Positions 11,936-25,244 are shown, counted from the stretch's first letter. The stretch is DNA of 64,000 bases from Epiperipatus broadwayi (GCA_028023455.1 JAQFVV010012395.1:8666498-8730497); one strand, 5' to 3'. The notes: a model not told the origin generated them from the sequence alone. Numbers and translations: made by a program.

Positions 11936-12115
11936 ATGGAAGTACAGGGAAAAATACCTAAAAATATTGCCGAAGGAAAAATATTTGGAAAGTGTCTTAA
12001 TACAGCTTTATTTATGCTCAACCAGAAACTTATTATTATAACTCAGAGAAATATAATTGGGACGCTATATGAAAATTTAAAAGAGAAGTTACTTGCCATC
12101 AGGAAAAAATTATGA
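11936..12115 (+). pseudogene. Short unidentified open frame, probably degraded
   Basis: From ATG 11936 a frame of about 59 codons begins MEVQGKIPKNIAEGKIFGK and ends near 12115. Beyond it, another frame around 12280-12360 reads IMHFMERSRKLSLRGIN before a stop. The amino-acid composition is less biased than random AT-rich translation. This could be a broken element protein or an old exon. I do not recognise the family and assign no function. Confidence 0.25.
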
Positions 12116-12369
12116 CGCACCAATTTTATAAGGCTACTTTGAAGTTATGTTATACTTCTCTATTGGAAAAATTTAATATGCGTTTTTATTATAAAGAAAA
12201 ATAATGATGAAGAAAGAATGTTTATCTTTTAAAGGAAAACATTATTAAAAATATAGTACAAGAATTTTAAAATAAAGAAAAAAGTAATAGAACAATATGA
12301 AAGTGCTATTATGCATTTTATGGAAAGGAGCCGAAAACTTTCTCTGAGAGGAATTAATTAAAATATTAT

Positions 12370-14505
12370 AAAGTATTCAATGAAGGAAATGCTTGATTTA
12401 GAAAAGATAAAATTAAATTACTTAATGAAAATGGATCCATGGAAACAGAAATTTTATTGAAGATTTAAATAAAGTACCTAGAAGATGCATCGGAACAATC
12501 GCGCGGGAAAATACTAGCAGACAATAGTAGAAGAGAATATCATGAATTAATAACTGTATACAATATTGTGAAAACCAAGGATTGTTGTCTATGAATATTT
12601 GTTAAACAGAGTAATAATTGTTTTACTTAAAATATAACATTAAGTGACTGAAGAAGAAATAAAATATTTTTTTTTAGCTTTAATATGAACGATTTTCAAG
12701 CAAGTTCGATAAAGAAGTACCGTAAATATAATTTAAATATTTTACTGATTATATTTAAAATATAAAATGCTATGTGAGATTAGGGAAAACATATAAACAT
12801 AAATTTAATAATAATGAGATTTAAATATAATAGCTTAATAGAATGATAGAAATATTGTTTTAAAAATAAAGTGTATGTATGGAAATCATATATCTACAAG
12901 AATCAATGGAATGGTGAAGCCTACAGAACACGATCGAGAAGATAAAGATCGTTTTGGTAATTTTGATATTTATTTATAATGCATAATGTATTTTTTTTAG
13001 ATCATTGATTGATTAAGAATGATGTGTGAAAGTTTAAATTCTATGTACACATTTTATACAACATTAAAACATATTATGAGATAGGAGTAATTTTAAATAT
13101 GCATGAAATAAGTTATTTAAAGTATAATTAATAATATAAGTTATCAGAACAATTGTGTGATTCTTTTGAACTTTCATGTAATAAAGTATTCAGATATTTT
13201 AAAATAGTTTGTATATGATAAAATATACGAGGAAAGTAGTAAAAGATTTTCTTAAAGAACAGCGGAATAGATTTGAAATAAATGAATTTTATTATTGTTA
13301 GAAATGCAGATAGGAATTTGTCGATGTACTGTATAGAAAAATCTTGAGAAATAAGATCAGATAGTGACTTGGTAGTATTAGTGTAGAGGAAACCAAGATG
13401 ATGTTTTGTTAAGAAGTAAGAAAAATAAAGTATTTGGATCATAGTTAGTTTGTGTGATTTCAGTATAGCTAACTAAGCCCTATCACTGAACACATATATT
13501 TTGGACAGTGTTTTTTTTTTGCATATCTTTTAAACCTTTTGATGTTATATAAAGCTGAAGAAATAGCTTTAGCATCACTCCTATAATAGAGGTTGGTAGA
13601 CAGACAAAGGTCACTCCTCTATAATGTTTTAATTCACTGTGCCATTATTGTCAAGGTTTATGACGGATAATATTCTAGTTATATTTTGATCCTATGCATC
13701 TATTTTCGCTATCCTTGTTTCGTGAATCTGCATCGTCAGAGAGATATTTTCAAAGAAATAATAAATAAAATAGAACGGAGGATATGTTATCGTTCAAGTA
13801 AGAATAGTTTATTTACTGGAATGTGTTAGAATTGTGTAACTTTAAAGGTGAAAGTACAAATATCATAAAGAGAGAAAGAATCATATGATACAGTTTAAAA
13901 TCAATTCGGAAATGAATATAAGATTTTTAAAAAAAGAAATCTAAACAAAGTTTTTTAAGTGATAATAAAAATTTGAATGTTTTAAATAATATTTAGAAAA
14001 TAAATATTGCATATTTATTATGAAAATAATTCAATAATGTGTAATAAACATATATTTGTGCATGGTATGTTAATAGTTGTAATTACCATCCGAAGTAAGG
14101 CCTGAATGAGTATATTAGATTAATAAACATCGGATAATGAACAATCAAACCGAATACCGAATGTAGAAGAATGTTTGAATTAGTAGGATTCCATACAACT
14201 AATATAAAACTAGAATTTTATTGTTTTGTATAATTTTTACTACGAATGTAATTTTGTAAAATTAAAAATATAATTATAATAATAGTAGGGATACAAAGTG
14301 TTAATAATAATTATATGAGAAACACATTTTGTAACAAGCAAACTATAATAAGAAATCCAATAATAATAATACTGTATTTTCTTAAGCATTTAAAAGATAA
14401 GAGTTAACTAGAAAAAAATAAGTAGAAGTTTGATTTCATTTTTATAAACTAGTAAAATAATTTTGTGATAGGAGAGTAAGGATATCCATGTACATAATGT
14501 AAAAT
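12370..14505. other. AT-rich stretch, no supportable gene
   Basis: Both strands carry frequent stops. A 104-codon minus-strand frame at 13128-13442 has a low-complexity hydrophobic composition typical of chance frames. I therefore do not call it. Confidence 0.45.
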
Positions 14506-14509
14506 ATTG

Positions 14510-15420
14510 TTATTTGTTTATGTTATTAATAAACTTTGTTGTAAATTTATTTTAAAGCTTTGTGTCTTCGTTGTTATTTCTCCATATGGATGCATGATAT
14601 CACAATACATTTACAATTGAAACAGACATATAGTTTTGCACAAAAAGGTAAACCTAAAGTGTTATAATAATTTTGAAAATTTATTTGTATGATAAAATTA
14701 AAAGATCATAATTATATCATTTATTGGTCATAAGTTGGTTGCCACAATATTACATTAAAATATATGTTATTGTTGCCACACGTATTCTGTTGTCAGATTA
14801 TTAAAATACTACCACGTAAGTAATTATTTATTTCATTCAGGAAGTAATAAGATTATATTATACTATTGTTGTTATTATTATTATTATTATTATTTATTAT
14901 TGTTAGTTACTGCGTAGTGAATTTATGACATAAAATTCCCTTTTCATAGTTTACTATCGTAATTTTAAATCAGTTAGAATATAATTTATGAACCTGAGAT
15001 TTGATTTTATTTTATTTATTTTCTTCATTTTTATTTAATTGAGCTAGATTCTTATTATGAAGAATATAATAGATGATTATTATTTTAATCGTAGTGAAAG
15101 AGCTTAGAAAGTCGTAAGAATACTATAAGTTAGTTATTTAGTATAGTAAAAGGGGAAATAGTGTTCTTATGCCATTGAGATAGTATCATGTGGATAATAT
15201 CTCAATGTAGTCTATCTCGTTCCCCGTGTCGTCACTCCACGTCTTATGAAAATAGTAAATATTTGTTAATTCATTTTAAAAATATAATCGTATTTGTATT
15301 TTAAAGATTAGAGCTAGTAATCATTTTAATTAATGCCGGATATTTCATTTATTTATTTGTTAGACTGAGCTAGAACCCGTAAATTTCAAACAGTATATAT
15401 AAAATTATAGAGAGGACGAT
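14510..15420 (+). repeat. Dispersed repeat family, copy A
   Basis: Blocks shared in order with 54790-55900 include 'aataaactttgtt' followed by 'aaagctttgtgt' near 14530-14560. Others are 'gttgccacacgtattctg' with a 'tcagattat' box near 14775, 'aagtcgtaagaata' near 15108, 'atgccattgaga' with 'tatcatgtgga' near 15170, and a 'gagctag' box. There is no ORF. Long non-coding repeats with an AATAAA near one end would fit solo LTRs, but I could not identify the termini. A short ATT microsatellite lies inside at about 14870-14900. Confidence 0.45.
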
Positions 15421-15424
15421 ACAG

Positions 15425-17105
15425 AGCGGTGGGGGGAGAGGTTAGAATATATATATATTGTAACAATATGCACTCTCTCAATGAAATAAGTTAAGGCAGT
15501 CACATCTCACTATAGACAGATTTAAGATTTTTTATATAGGATGCCACGAATGATGTGATTTAATTTTGATATAAAACTACATTTGTTCCCAATAAATAAT
15601 TTATTATTAATAAATTATTATATCTAAATAAATTATTATATCTAAATAACATCAAATCAATTTTCACCTTAATTGACTTAACTGTTATGCTCAGATTTTG
15701 AACTCAGGGAAGTTTAACAATTGTCTCTCATCAGGGGTTCCTACCAATATATTAAAGTAATGATAATAAGAAATCTCAGTAGCTCTTTAAAATATGTTTC
15801 ATGAAGTTAATATAATATTGAATAAATATTATTATATTAAATGTTTGTTCTTATCTTATAAAATCAAATAAATAAATAAAATAAAATTAAAGACTTCCTT
15901 TAGTTTAATATAAAAAACATAATAATTATTAATTTAACAAATAAATAACTTAAACTTTATAGTATATAAAAATTATTTATATATCTACTTCCTTATATAA
16001 AAAATATAAACATTCTATTTACCTATGGTAGATATATTAGTTATCTATTTTATATTAACACTTTATAGCTTTTGGGAACAGTTGCACCACACACACACAC
16101 ATGCTAGACTATATGATTTTATAATGTATATAAAATATAAGTATCTAAATATTAAGACTTCTTTTTAACACTATTATATAATAATTAGATTATACAAATA
16201 ATAATCCAATTATTTGTGTATAATGTTTTCATTCGTTAAAATGATTGTACGTAATTTATGTTTATTAATATAATAATATATATTTCATATCAATGTTAAT
16301 CATTTATCCACTTATACATAATGGTTATTAGACTATTTGGATTAGTACAAACAAAGTAGTGTCATGTCATAAAAAGTAATAGTATGTGACTTGAAAAATA
16401 ATTTAATTTCTTACTTCTAAGTTCAGTTTATCCCTTTATATTTTTACATGCCTTTCCCATATTAATATTTCTTAACCTATATTTAAATTTTTATTAATTA
16501 TAAATAAAAACAGAATATTTTAAATTATTAATTCTCTCTTATATTGATTTCTTTAATGAAATGAATTTGATAATAAAGAAAATGAAATTAATGTTTACCA
16601 ATTAAAATTTAGAACTCCAATTAGAACAATTTTTATAGAATAAGAAAAATATATTCTAACCAAGTAATTTAGAAATTACTCTCTTAAAAAATATTAAAAA
16701 TTTCTTCTAATAAGTATTAAATTGTTCAAAATATAGATTTTATACTATACACTGTTTTTTTTAAATCGAACACAATATAAGTCATTGTGAGGATATAGCT
16801 GAAAGAATAGAATCCTTAATCTTCTAATAAAAAATATTTTTGTTATATATAGCTGCATGAGCTTGCTGAAACATATCATATTCTATATTGTTACAATACA
16901 ATTCAATGTTAAATCACTAAGTTAACTTCATTCCCTTTAATTCAATAAACTGCATGTGAACTCAGAGATCATCATCTTGTCAACTGTCTTTTCTCAACAA
17001 TGTTTTTTCATTTTAAAAAATGAAAAATACTAATTTACTAAATTATATATTTATTTTTATAAATATAATAGGAATACAAATATAATGTATACATATTGAT
17101 CATAT
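15425..17105. other. AT-rich stretch, no gene seen
   Basis: Very AT-rich with short A and T runs and a short CA run near 16089. No open frame or terminal repeat is supportable. Confidence 0.45.
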
Positions 17106-17115
17106 GTATGTATGC

Positions 17116-17152
<37 letters not shown>

Positions 17153-17170
17153 TACAGTATATATATAACT
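17116..17170. repeat. TA microsatellite
   Basis: About 17 TA units at 17116-17150, then a T-rich break and a second short TA run. Confidence 0.9.
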
Positions 17171-17609
17171 GGAGAAATATGACTGATTTAGACTGCAAGT
17201 TATATCAGGAAGATATGGAAAATATTAGGCATCGGTAAATGTTTACAAGCAGAAAGAGTAGTGGGTGAATAAATATAATCTAAGTAATTATGCAAAAAGG
17301 GGTTATTAGTCTTCATGCTGGGTTTGGAAAAAGATAGGAGGGATCAAGATACAAAGGCCATAGAGTGGATAAACTTGATAATGTGGAAATAGAACAGAGC
17401 AAGATAATAAAGAATATGAGAAAAACTTAGGATGGAAAGCAAAAGCAAAGTGGCTAACAGGTGTTTCTAAGAATAGAGGCTGAAAGATTCCTGATGTAAA
17501 TAAAGGATAAGCCAGTAACTATATCATATCACATCACATGTGAAGGGTAGTTGGAATGTTTTCTATTTTCAGCTACCAGTAGGCATGATTATTATATTTT
17601 TATATATAG

Positions 17610-19527
17610 CTCTGAGTTTAAGAATAAGAAGTACCATGGTCTTTCTTATCAGTTGTCTAGTAAGCAGAATGAATGTGTGTAAATGAAATTTTTTTCTAAT
17701 AGATATATACAATCGTGACAGACTAAAAATAAATCATGCTCTTTATTCACAGAAGACCGTAAAGTCAGCTGCCAATGAAGCAGTTAGTGGCCAAAGGTGG
17801 AAGGTGCTAAGAAACTGCTGATTTCAAAACCAGGTTGCCATTTGATGATGACTTTTTACAGATCACTTTTAAGTGAGGGAAGATTGCAAAAATTGAAAGC
17901 ACTGTTTCATATTAAATGGGGCATTATTGGTCTTTGTGAAGTTAGAAGAAAAATAGAGATAAGTGATTTAAATAATGGACACATATTCTTCCACAAAAAC
18001 ACAAATATTGAAAGTATAAGTGGAGTAGAATCCATTATAAATAAATAGTGGAAGAACAAGATTGTGGAGATTGATGGTGTATTGGACAGAGTGGCAAAAT
18101 TATTTGTTCAATATAATAGCAGATACCAAATGCAGCTAGTGGTTTATGCCCCAACAAGTTCTCATAATAATGATGCAGTAGTAGATTTTTACATGGATGA
18201 ATAAAAGACTTTTAATCAGAGTAGTTAACAATATTTTAAAATTATTATGAGAAACTTTAATGCTAGAATTGGTAAACAAATGAAAGATGATAATGCTGTA
18301 GGTAAATTTGGGTATGGCCAATAGAAATGACAGAGAACATAGACTTATGGAATTTTCTGGAAAAAAGAAATTCTTTTTAAAAGAAAAATGTTAAAAGGAA
18401 ATGGACATGGAAGCATCCACATGAAGCTATAACAGAATTGAATTATATTTTGACTAACAGAAATTATATATTTCAAGTTTGTAATGTTCTTAATAAATTC
18501 AACACAGTTAATGATTATCGATTAATAAGATGTAAGATACAAGTTAATGCAAAACTAGAGACAAAAATTTATTAAGAAGAATAGTATTTATAGTTGATAT
18601 TCCTAATCTTCAGAAACATTCTAATAAATTTAAATTAGAACTTACAAATCAGTTTCAAGTATTAGTAGATTTTGAACATGATTCAGATTTGAATAAAATT
18701 AATAAGAAAATAAAAAATAAAAAAATGCCAATAAAGATATCTGGAAAAAAAAGCACCAATTGACCAATAAAAATTCTATTGAAAGTAGAGAAATTTATAA
18801 AAAAAAATCAAAGAATATGAGATGATATATAAAAATGATGCATTTAAGGGGATTGAATATCTCAAAATTTTGTAAAATGGTCTAAAAAAGAGTTGATAAT
18901 GATATAAGAAAATATAATTTATCAATTAAAAAGGAAAGATGTAGAAGAGAATAAATCTCATGAGTGAAAAACAACATTTGGTATTGGTAGAAAACTTATA
19001 TCTGAAATAAGAAAAAAAATGGAATTATTAATATAAGAGAGATGATAAAAGAAATGGGTAGAAGACTTTTATCAAGAATTACATTGTAATAAAGAACAAG
19101 TACCTCCTACAGCTATTATATCTTCTGAATTGCCCAGAATTTTAGCTAAAGAAGTAACACATGCAATTAAATTTATGAAAAAAGAAAAAAAAGATGGAAA
19201 TATAAACAATATATTACAAGAAGCAATTGAAGAAATAGAATTTTTTTTGGCAAAGTTATATATCAAATGTCTAAATGCTAAAGATGTACCAGATGATTGG
19301 AAGAATGCAGTATTAATATTTAAAAAGATGATAAAAAAGATATTAGAAATTACAGATCTATTAAACTGGATTTCAAGAAAATTGTAAGAGACTCAGAAGA
19401 AACTACATGTGAGATGGTTGGATGAAATAAGAAAGTATGTAGGGGTGATGTGGAGAAATGAGACTAGTGATCAGAGAAAAAGATTGAACTTGGAGAGACC
19501 TTGATTCTGCAATGGATTGATAATGGT
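17610..19527 (+). pseudogene. Decayed RTE-type LINE with a large internal deletion
   Basis: This is a plus-strand relative of the intact RTE at 26748-29735. The shared 5' leader starts near 17610 ('ctctgagtttaag', then 'accatggtctttctt'). The endonuclease start at 17797-18048 keeps [19 protein letters not shown] and SGVESIINK. Later pieces match the linker and RT fingers, for example [10 protein letters not shown] at about 19280. Near 19360 the sequence jumps from the 'attacagatctatta' finger segment straight to 'aactggatttcaagaaaat', which belongs to the C-terminal domain (WLDEIRK, GVMWR). About 290-360 codons, including the catalytic palm, are therefore deleted. Numerous stops and frameshifts confirm that it is dead. 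Confidence 0.85.
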
Positions 19528-19626
19528 TAGTACATAAACTACAAGCAAATAATCATATTTTTTTTATAAATCCTTTTAGTGAAATGAATATAAATTCTTT
19601 TAAAATATTTTTTGTAAGAATAGAAT

Positions 19627-19675
19627 AAATCACCATACCCCAGGTTATGACTTAAAAGCCTGGAGTATGGTGATT
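19627..19675. repeat. Short imperfect hairpin
   Basis: 'aaatcaccataccccagg' pairs with 'cctggagtatggtgattt' (about 17 of 19 positions) around a ~11 nt loop. It lies about 100 bp after the RTE remnant. It may be a tiny foldback element. No function is assigned. Confidence 0.5.
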
Positions 19676-19689
19676 TACTCCCTTTGTTT

Positions 19690-22320
19690 ACATATATATT
19701 GAACTTTGTTTAATTTAAAGTTTTTAAGAATAGATAAAATATTGTATTTTTATTATTAAAGGAATATAGAAAAATATGCAAGTTTTTGTTCTTTTTTAAT
19801 GTGGAATTTTGCATTAAAAAAGGCAGTGGACTGTTTTTTTTATATAATTATTAAAAATTATTCAATCATATATTGATTTTTTAAATTTTAATTAATCATA
19901 ATTAGTTCTCTTTTTAAAAATATTTTTGTAAATTAAATTAATCTCTTGATACTATGTCCTGAGGGTCTCTAAAGGCCACTCAATGAGCTAAATAAATAAA
20001 CAATACTATTTTGTAATGTATATATAGGAAGGCTTATTTAATAGTAATAATAATGTGGTAAAAAAAACAACATAAAAAGGTAATAGTCTATTAATATTCA
20101 TTCGTACGCTATTTATTTTCCAGGGGGTGAATCATTTCACCCCAGGAGTTTAATCCAATTATTATATTTGTTCTCTCAAATCAAATGTATCTTGGAACAC
20201 AAAATAAGCACATGTAATTTCCATGTAAAATAAACTATTAAAGTTTGCATAACAGTGCTTTCATCGGTATTCACAATTTATAGATTTGTATTAACTACCT
20301 TTACTACCAACTCCTCTCGCTGCTGCTTGGCTAACCTTCTGTTAATAAATTACCTTTTGCTGTTAATAACCTTTACTATTCATGAATATGCACTGCTTCT
20401 CACATGTCACTTCCATTTTAGGCTAAATCACTGCTAGTCAGTTTTAGTAGTCTACCATTAAGCCTCTTTACTGCTAATATGTTATCACTTTAAATCAACA
20501 CTAACTTTAATCCAGACTAACCATTTTATGGTTTCCTCCCCTTTTTTCATTTACAATGAGGGGCATTTTATATACAAACTAATTTGTATGCAATTACCTT
20601 TATTTGGCTACAAATTCTATTTTAATTTAATCTATAATTTTGGAACGATTTCTTTAGTAAATTTCTAAAATATTTTATTCCAATAAAGGGAATGTTGGTA
20701 ACTTAAAGAAGTCTGTGCATATTTACAAAAATAAATAATCTTTTATTTGCATATACGGTTTTATACTTGGAGACATTTCACTCCATCTACTCTAAAATAC
20801 TGATTTAATTTATTATTATATCTTTAAACTTGTCAGGTGGTTTACTTTTACATTTATGCAACGTTTTGGGATAACATTGTTTGTTTCTTATTTGTAAGTA
20901 GTTTCACCTTCATTTCCTCTTGTACAAACACATGTTTATCATCAATTAATTTATCTTGAGCCAAATCAGTAATTAAATCCTCCAATAAAAATTTTTTTTT
21001 TTACTAATTCTTTCTCTAAGGATATAACAACAGTGAAGGCGTTTAACATGACTTTTCAACTCCCACAAATACTGTAATTTTACTATTCTTATATCATTCA
21101 ATATTACTTTCACTATTTTTCTAGGTTTTTATTTAAAATGAAGTAAGCCACTTATCCATCTTTCTTCTAAAAAAACTATTTAAAAATTAGTTATCTTAAA
21201 ATGCAAGAAATTCAACTTGCTTCAATCATTGGAAAACATTAAAATCACATAAATGACCTAGAAATCTACATAAATACTAGCTACTATTATTTTTACATAA
21301 AAATAAAGAAAAACATGAAGTTAGAACAAAGATGAAAATAGCAAATTATTACAGTTTAGACTATAAGAATAAAGTTTTGATATAAAAATACTATTGTTAA
21401 ATGCACAAGAAAGATGGAAACGATATGATATGTAAATATAGAAATCAATACATAAGGAAAGGAGAAAGAAGTAAATTGTATTACTTCTATATAAAAAATG
21501 CTAATTAGCAAGAAATCTAAGTACGCACTGAAAAGAACATTAGATAAGAAATCAAAAGTGCTTTAATATTTTATTTTATATTTTAATTTCAAATACTTTT
21601 TATGTTAATTCATTTAACAATTTTGAATAATAAATCATACACATTTATTACTCCTGATGAACATAAATATATATTTGGAAAATATTTTAAAATTCTGATT
21701 AATTCTGTCAATCAATAAAAATATTCAATTCAATTATATATATATATATAGTTTTATACATATTAATGAACCTGTTTAGTAATAAATATTGCTCTTAAAT
21801 ATTTAAATACCATCTTAGATTTTTATATTCAATTTGATATTCTACCTACATCTGTGTGTGGTATCTAATTAATATATTAAACTCAAATTTTTATAACCTG
21901 GGTCAATTACTTACCCTAAGTTCTGTAATCTGGTTTAGTTGCCATGCCTAGAGAATAAATAGCATCTTACAATATACATCTTCTTATAGGAATGTATATA
22001 TGATGTAATTTTTTTAAACGTTAACTTTTTGGCATCACAACATAAAACTTCATGTAAAAAATATATAGAAATTACTTGAGGGCATATGTATTTCATTACA
22101 ATGTTGATTTATAAGTACTTTTTAAAAAATCTACTATTCTCTTGGAATTAGCATTAATAAAATTATAATTGCATCTTGTATATAATGCTTTTGTTATAGT
22201 ATATTTCATGTTTTAATTGGTGATTGTTTAATATGGTCAAAACACTTTGTTAATTTAGTACTAAATAGGGCATGTATTTAAGCTAATGAGTTTTTTAAAT
22301 TATTAATTTAAAGCTATTCG
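19690..22320. other. AT-rich stretch, no supportable gene
   Basis: I see no convincing coding sequence. At 20120-20147 a small hairpin (ggggtgaa/ttcacccc) stands out by GC content. A 60-codon frame at 20255-20437 is hydrophobic and Leu/Thr-rich and probably due to chance. A short TA run lies near 21737-21752. Confidence 0.4.
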
Positions 22321-22337
22321 TTTTTTTATTATTTAAG

Positions 22338-22494
22338 GCTGATGGAGGAAATAGTTTATTTTGTCAACAAGAGCCTAGAGGACGTTGGCTGTTTGTTGGT
22401 CTTAGTAAAAGAATGGATGAAGAATACCATTTTGAAACTTCTCCAAGCCTTTTTGTGGACATCAACATTTTTCTTTCAAGTCTTCAACTATCTG
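22338..22494 (+). CDS. Candidate internal exon of an unidentified host gene
   Basis: A T-rich tract ending 'atttaag' at 22337 is a good splice acceptor. An uninterrupted 157 bp frame follows, starting ADGGNSLFCQQEPRGRWLFV and continuing with GLSKRMDEEYHFETSPSLFV. It ends at 'ctatctg' followed by 'gtattt' at 22495, a possible though non-optimal donor. The exon length leaves one base over, so the downstream exon would start in phase 1. Composition and codon use differ sharply from the flanking AT-rich DNA and resemble real protein (balanced residues, few Asn/Lys/Ile runs). No neighbouring exon could be found, so the gene would have long introns. I do not recognise the family. A surviving fragment of an unknown element is the main alternative. 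Confidence 0.5.
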
Positions 22495-22869
22495 GTATTT
22501 AGAATAGTCTAAATTTAATTTGGTTTAATACAAAGTAAATGAATAAAATATCAAACAATTTAAAAAAAAAAATATTTTAAACATTTTATTAGAAAATCAT
22601 TGGCATATTACTTAATAAATAATTCATTTATATATATCACAATTTTATTTTCACCAAATACATATACAAATTTGATGTGAATTTGTAATTATTGATATTT
22701 ATTTATCTTTGTTAAAAATATTTATTTGATATTAAATATTATAATTATTTAAATTAAGTTTATTAATGTAAATTATTTCAGTGTTTTTATATATTATATT
22801 TATTCTAATCTCCCATACATATATATAATCAGTGCTCAGTTTATGTTAAGATAATTCTTTAAATTTTAA

Positions 22870-23015
22870 TGGACAGGATTCAATCATCTTCACCCTCAAA
22901 GTCTTTAGTCATCCATATTATTGAAAATCTGATGATGGAAAGCTCAAATTCTTTGTTGATGCCACTATTGTTGTCTTATCCATGTTGACTTTAAGTCACT
23001 CTGCCTCCTTACATA
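22870..23015 (-). pseudogene. Small LINE reverse-transcriptase scrap
   Basis: Read on the minus strand, a frame contains LKVNMDKTTIVASTKN. This resembles the segment after the catalytic Asp pair in RTE-like RTs ([14 protein letters not shown] in the intact copy). Flanking residues are broken by stops. The match is short, so this is a weak call. Confidence 0.35.
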
Positions 23016-23300
23016 TAGCATGTTAATATGTCATTTAAATATATAGAAGAGAGATGGGCAGAATTCAGATTAAATCTATAATATTTGAATACAAGTATAA
23101 TATATATTATAAACTTTAAATTATATATATATATTATAATGGCATGGAGGTAATTGGGGGCTGTCGAAGGAAAAGAAGGCTGTAACTAAAGTGATGGCAA
23201 ATCATCATCATTCCCTAGTAAATTAAATTTAAAATGTACAAAAAGTATAATATTTAAGTAACATATTATTAAAAAAAATGTTAAAGTAATGTTTAACATC

Positions 23301-23303
<3 letters not shown>

Positions 23304-23374
<71 letters not shown>
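23304..23374. repeat. TA microsatellite
   Basis: Two long TA runs separated by a single phase break near 23332. Confidence 0.9.
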
Positions 23375-23375
<1 letters not shown>

Positions 23376-23589
23376 GTAATTCGATGTCTGTATTTCTTCA
23401 AATCAATATACATAACCTTATAATTGAATATTTATAAATACAGTAATTAGATATATGTAAATCATAACCTTAAAATTTTTTATCCACTTAAGAGCACTTT
23501 CGACTATCCTTGTTGTCTTTGTCAATTTATACTTTGAAAGGCTAACCTTCCCACAATTCCATGATCTTAACATTTACTGCTTGTCTGTT

Positions 23590-24440
23590 AATTAAGTTTT
23601 GTTTATATTTGTATATTAGCATATCTTTCTTTATTTTCCTTTTGTTGTTATTTTTTTAATTTGCAATATTTTTACATTATTATAATTGAAGTTAAAACCA
23701 TAAATACATGACTTAGTATGGTCATAAAAAATGGATACTGAAACATTATTATTTACTTTGCAATTTTGTTTTATTTCCTGAACTCTTTTTAATAACAGCA
23801 AGTGCTCTTTAGTTCTATTTTCCAATGTACATCTTGATTCCCTACATATCTGCTACCACACCTATATATCCATTTATAAATGATGCAGTTTTTATTTATA
23901 AATGAAATTCTATATTAAGTGTTATTTATTAATTTATTTAATGTAGGAGGTGTGTGAAATGCTATGGCCCATTTATCTTTATAAATTTTCCTTAGAAAAT
24001 TTACTTGATCATTTGAAATATATCAAATTGATATCCATATTTTTTTATTAGCAGGAGAATCAGTATTAATATTAATATTTTTATTCTTATATTTTGTATT
24101 AAATTTTTTAATAATATTTTTATTCTTATATTTTGTATTAAATTTTTTAATAATATATATATAATTGAAGCCAACATTTAACAATTCATTCGAATACATT
24201 TTAATATTTTTAGCTTTTCTGATGAATATTTACAAAGACTATTATTTCTAAATAAGAAGGACTTTAAACCTGCCATTTTATGTGACATTGGCACTGTTGA
24301 CTTATATGGAATATAACCTCTTTTTACTAATGGTTTAATCATCATACAGTAATCCAGCTTATTTACGATCAAGAAACTGAACGCACATTGAATTTTCATC
24401 TGTTTTTACCCATTTTAAGCCATTTAAATTATTTAATTTT
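23590..24440 (-). pseudogene. Second Penelope-like element remnant (RT C-terminus and GIY-YIG)
   Basis: Read on the minus strand, the open frame 24399-24178 contains KRGYIPYKSTVPMSHKMAGL and SFLFRNNSLC. This is the conserved region after the RT palm in Penelope-like proteins, and VQFLD lies just upstream. About 200 bp later IAFHTPPTLNKLINNT matches the linker before the endonuclease. YRCGSRYVGN and LENRTKEH (about 23870-23800) then mark a decayed GIY-YIG core. The last open frame is 23825-23631. The RT palm is absent, cut off near 24440 where a duplicated block begins. The sequence differs from the Penelope-like element at 3640, so two lineages are present. A 38 bp tandem duplication lies inside at about 24077-24152. 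Confidence 0.68.
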
Positions 24441-24459
24441 TTAAGCAACTCTTTAATTG

Positions 24460-25240
24460 AAAAACAATAATGCTGGGATATCAAAACATACAGATCATCA
24501 TCAGTGCTCACCATTAATGTACTAGCCAACTATAAACTTAATTTCTAATAGACTAAACTAAATAAATTGTAGTGCATGGGCTTTAAAATGTATTCTCTTT
24601 GCACCAAATCAGGATAATGTCATACTGGAATGCCCCTGCACTAAATACATCCCCATTTGTATAATCAGTCTTTATGCATGAATCTAGCTCAGAAGAACCC
24701 AGGCTCAAGTACTGTTATTGTGATGAAGAGATGATGTAATGCAATTTTTAACAATTGAATACAAGTTTATTAACAACAATAAAAATGATATTAAGGACTT
24801 TAGAATATGGCTGTTGACATAGACCTTCAAATTTTGATTAACATACTGCAAAAAACTATTACATTGTGGTTTACATTATTAATATACTAAATAATGCACA
24901 TATATGTGACAGCTATATGCTTTACTATTACATGAATATATTTCAATTGACATTCAATAATGACAAAAAATGATTAAATTTTATGTGTGTCTATTTGACA
25001 CTCATTGATATATGCAGTGACATGTGCAGTATAATTCCTAGACATATTTGAATTGTTTTATAAAATATAATAAATGATTAAAATTTTACATATATGTGTA
25101 CACATGTAAATACACACACTGTTGTTACTTATTTTAATTTGTTAGGATAAAATAATATCTTTTTCTTAGCTAATTCCTTGGTTAAAATACATTTAATTAA
25201 CACATACAGGAGTGTATCAATAAACTATAGTAATATTTAA
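24460..25240 (+). repeat. ~780 bp direct repeat, copy 1
   Basis: The copy starts 'aaaaacaataatgctgggat'. Shared blocks include 'ccaactataaacttaatttc', 'atactggaatgcccctgcac', 'agaagaacccaggctcaa' and 'ttgacattcaataatgaca'. The same order recurs at 25655-26440 with roughly 80-85 per cent identity by eye. No ORF is present. Confidence 0.7.
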
Positions 25241-25244
25241 CATC

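Noticed and set aside
13128-13442. 104-codon minus-strand frame as a gene
   Set aside because: Phe/Ile/Tyr/Leu-rich composition is what random AT-rich sequence gives. No family resemblance.
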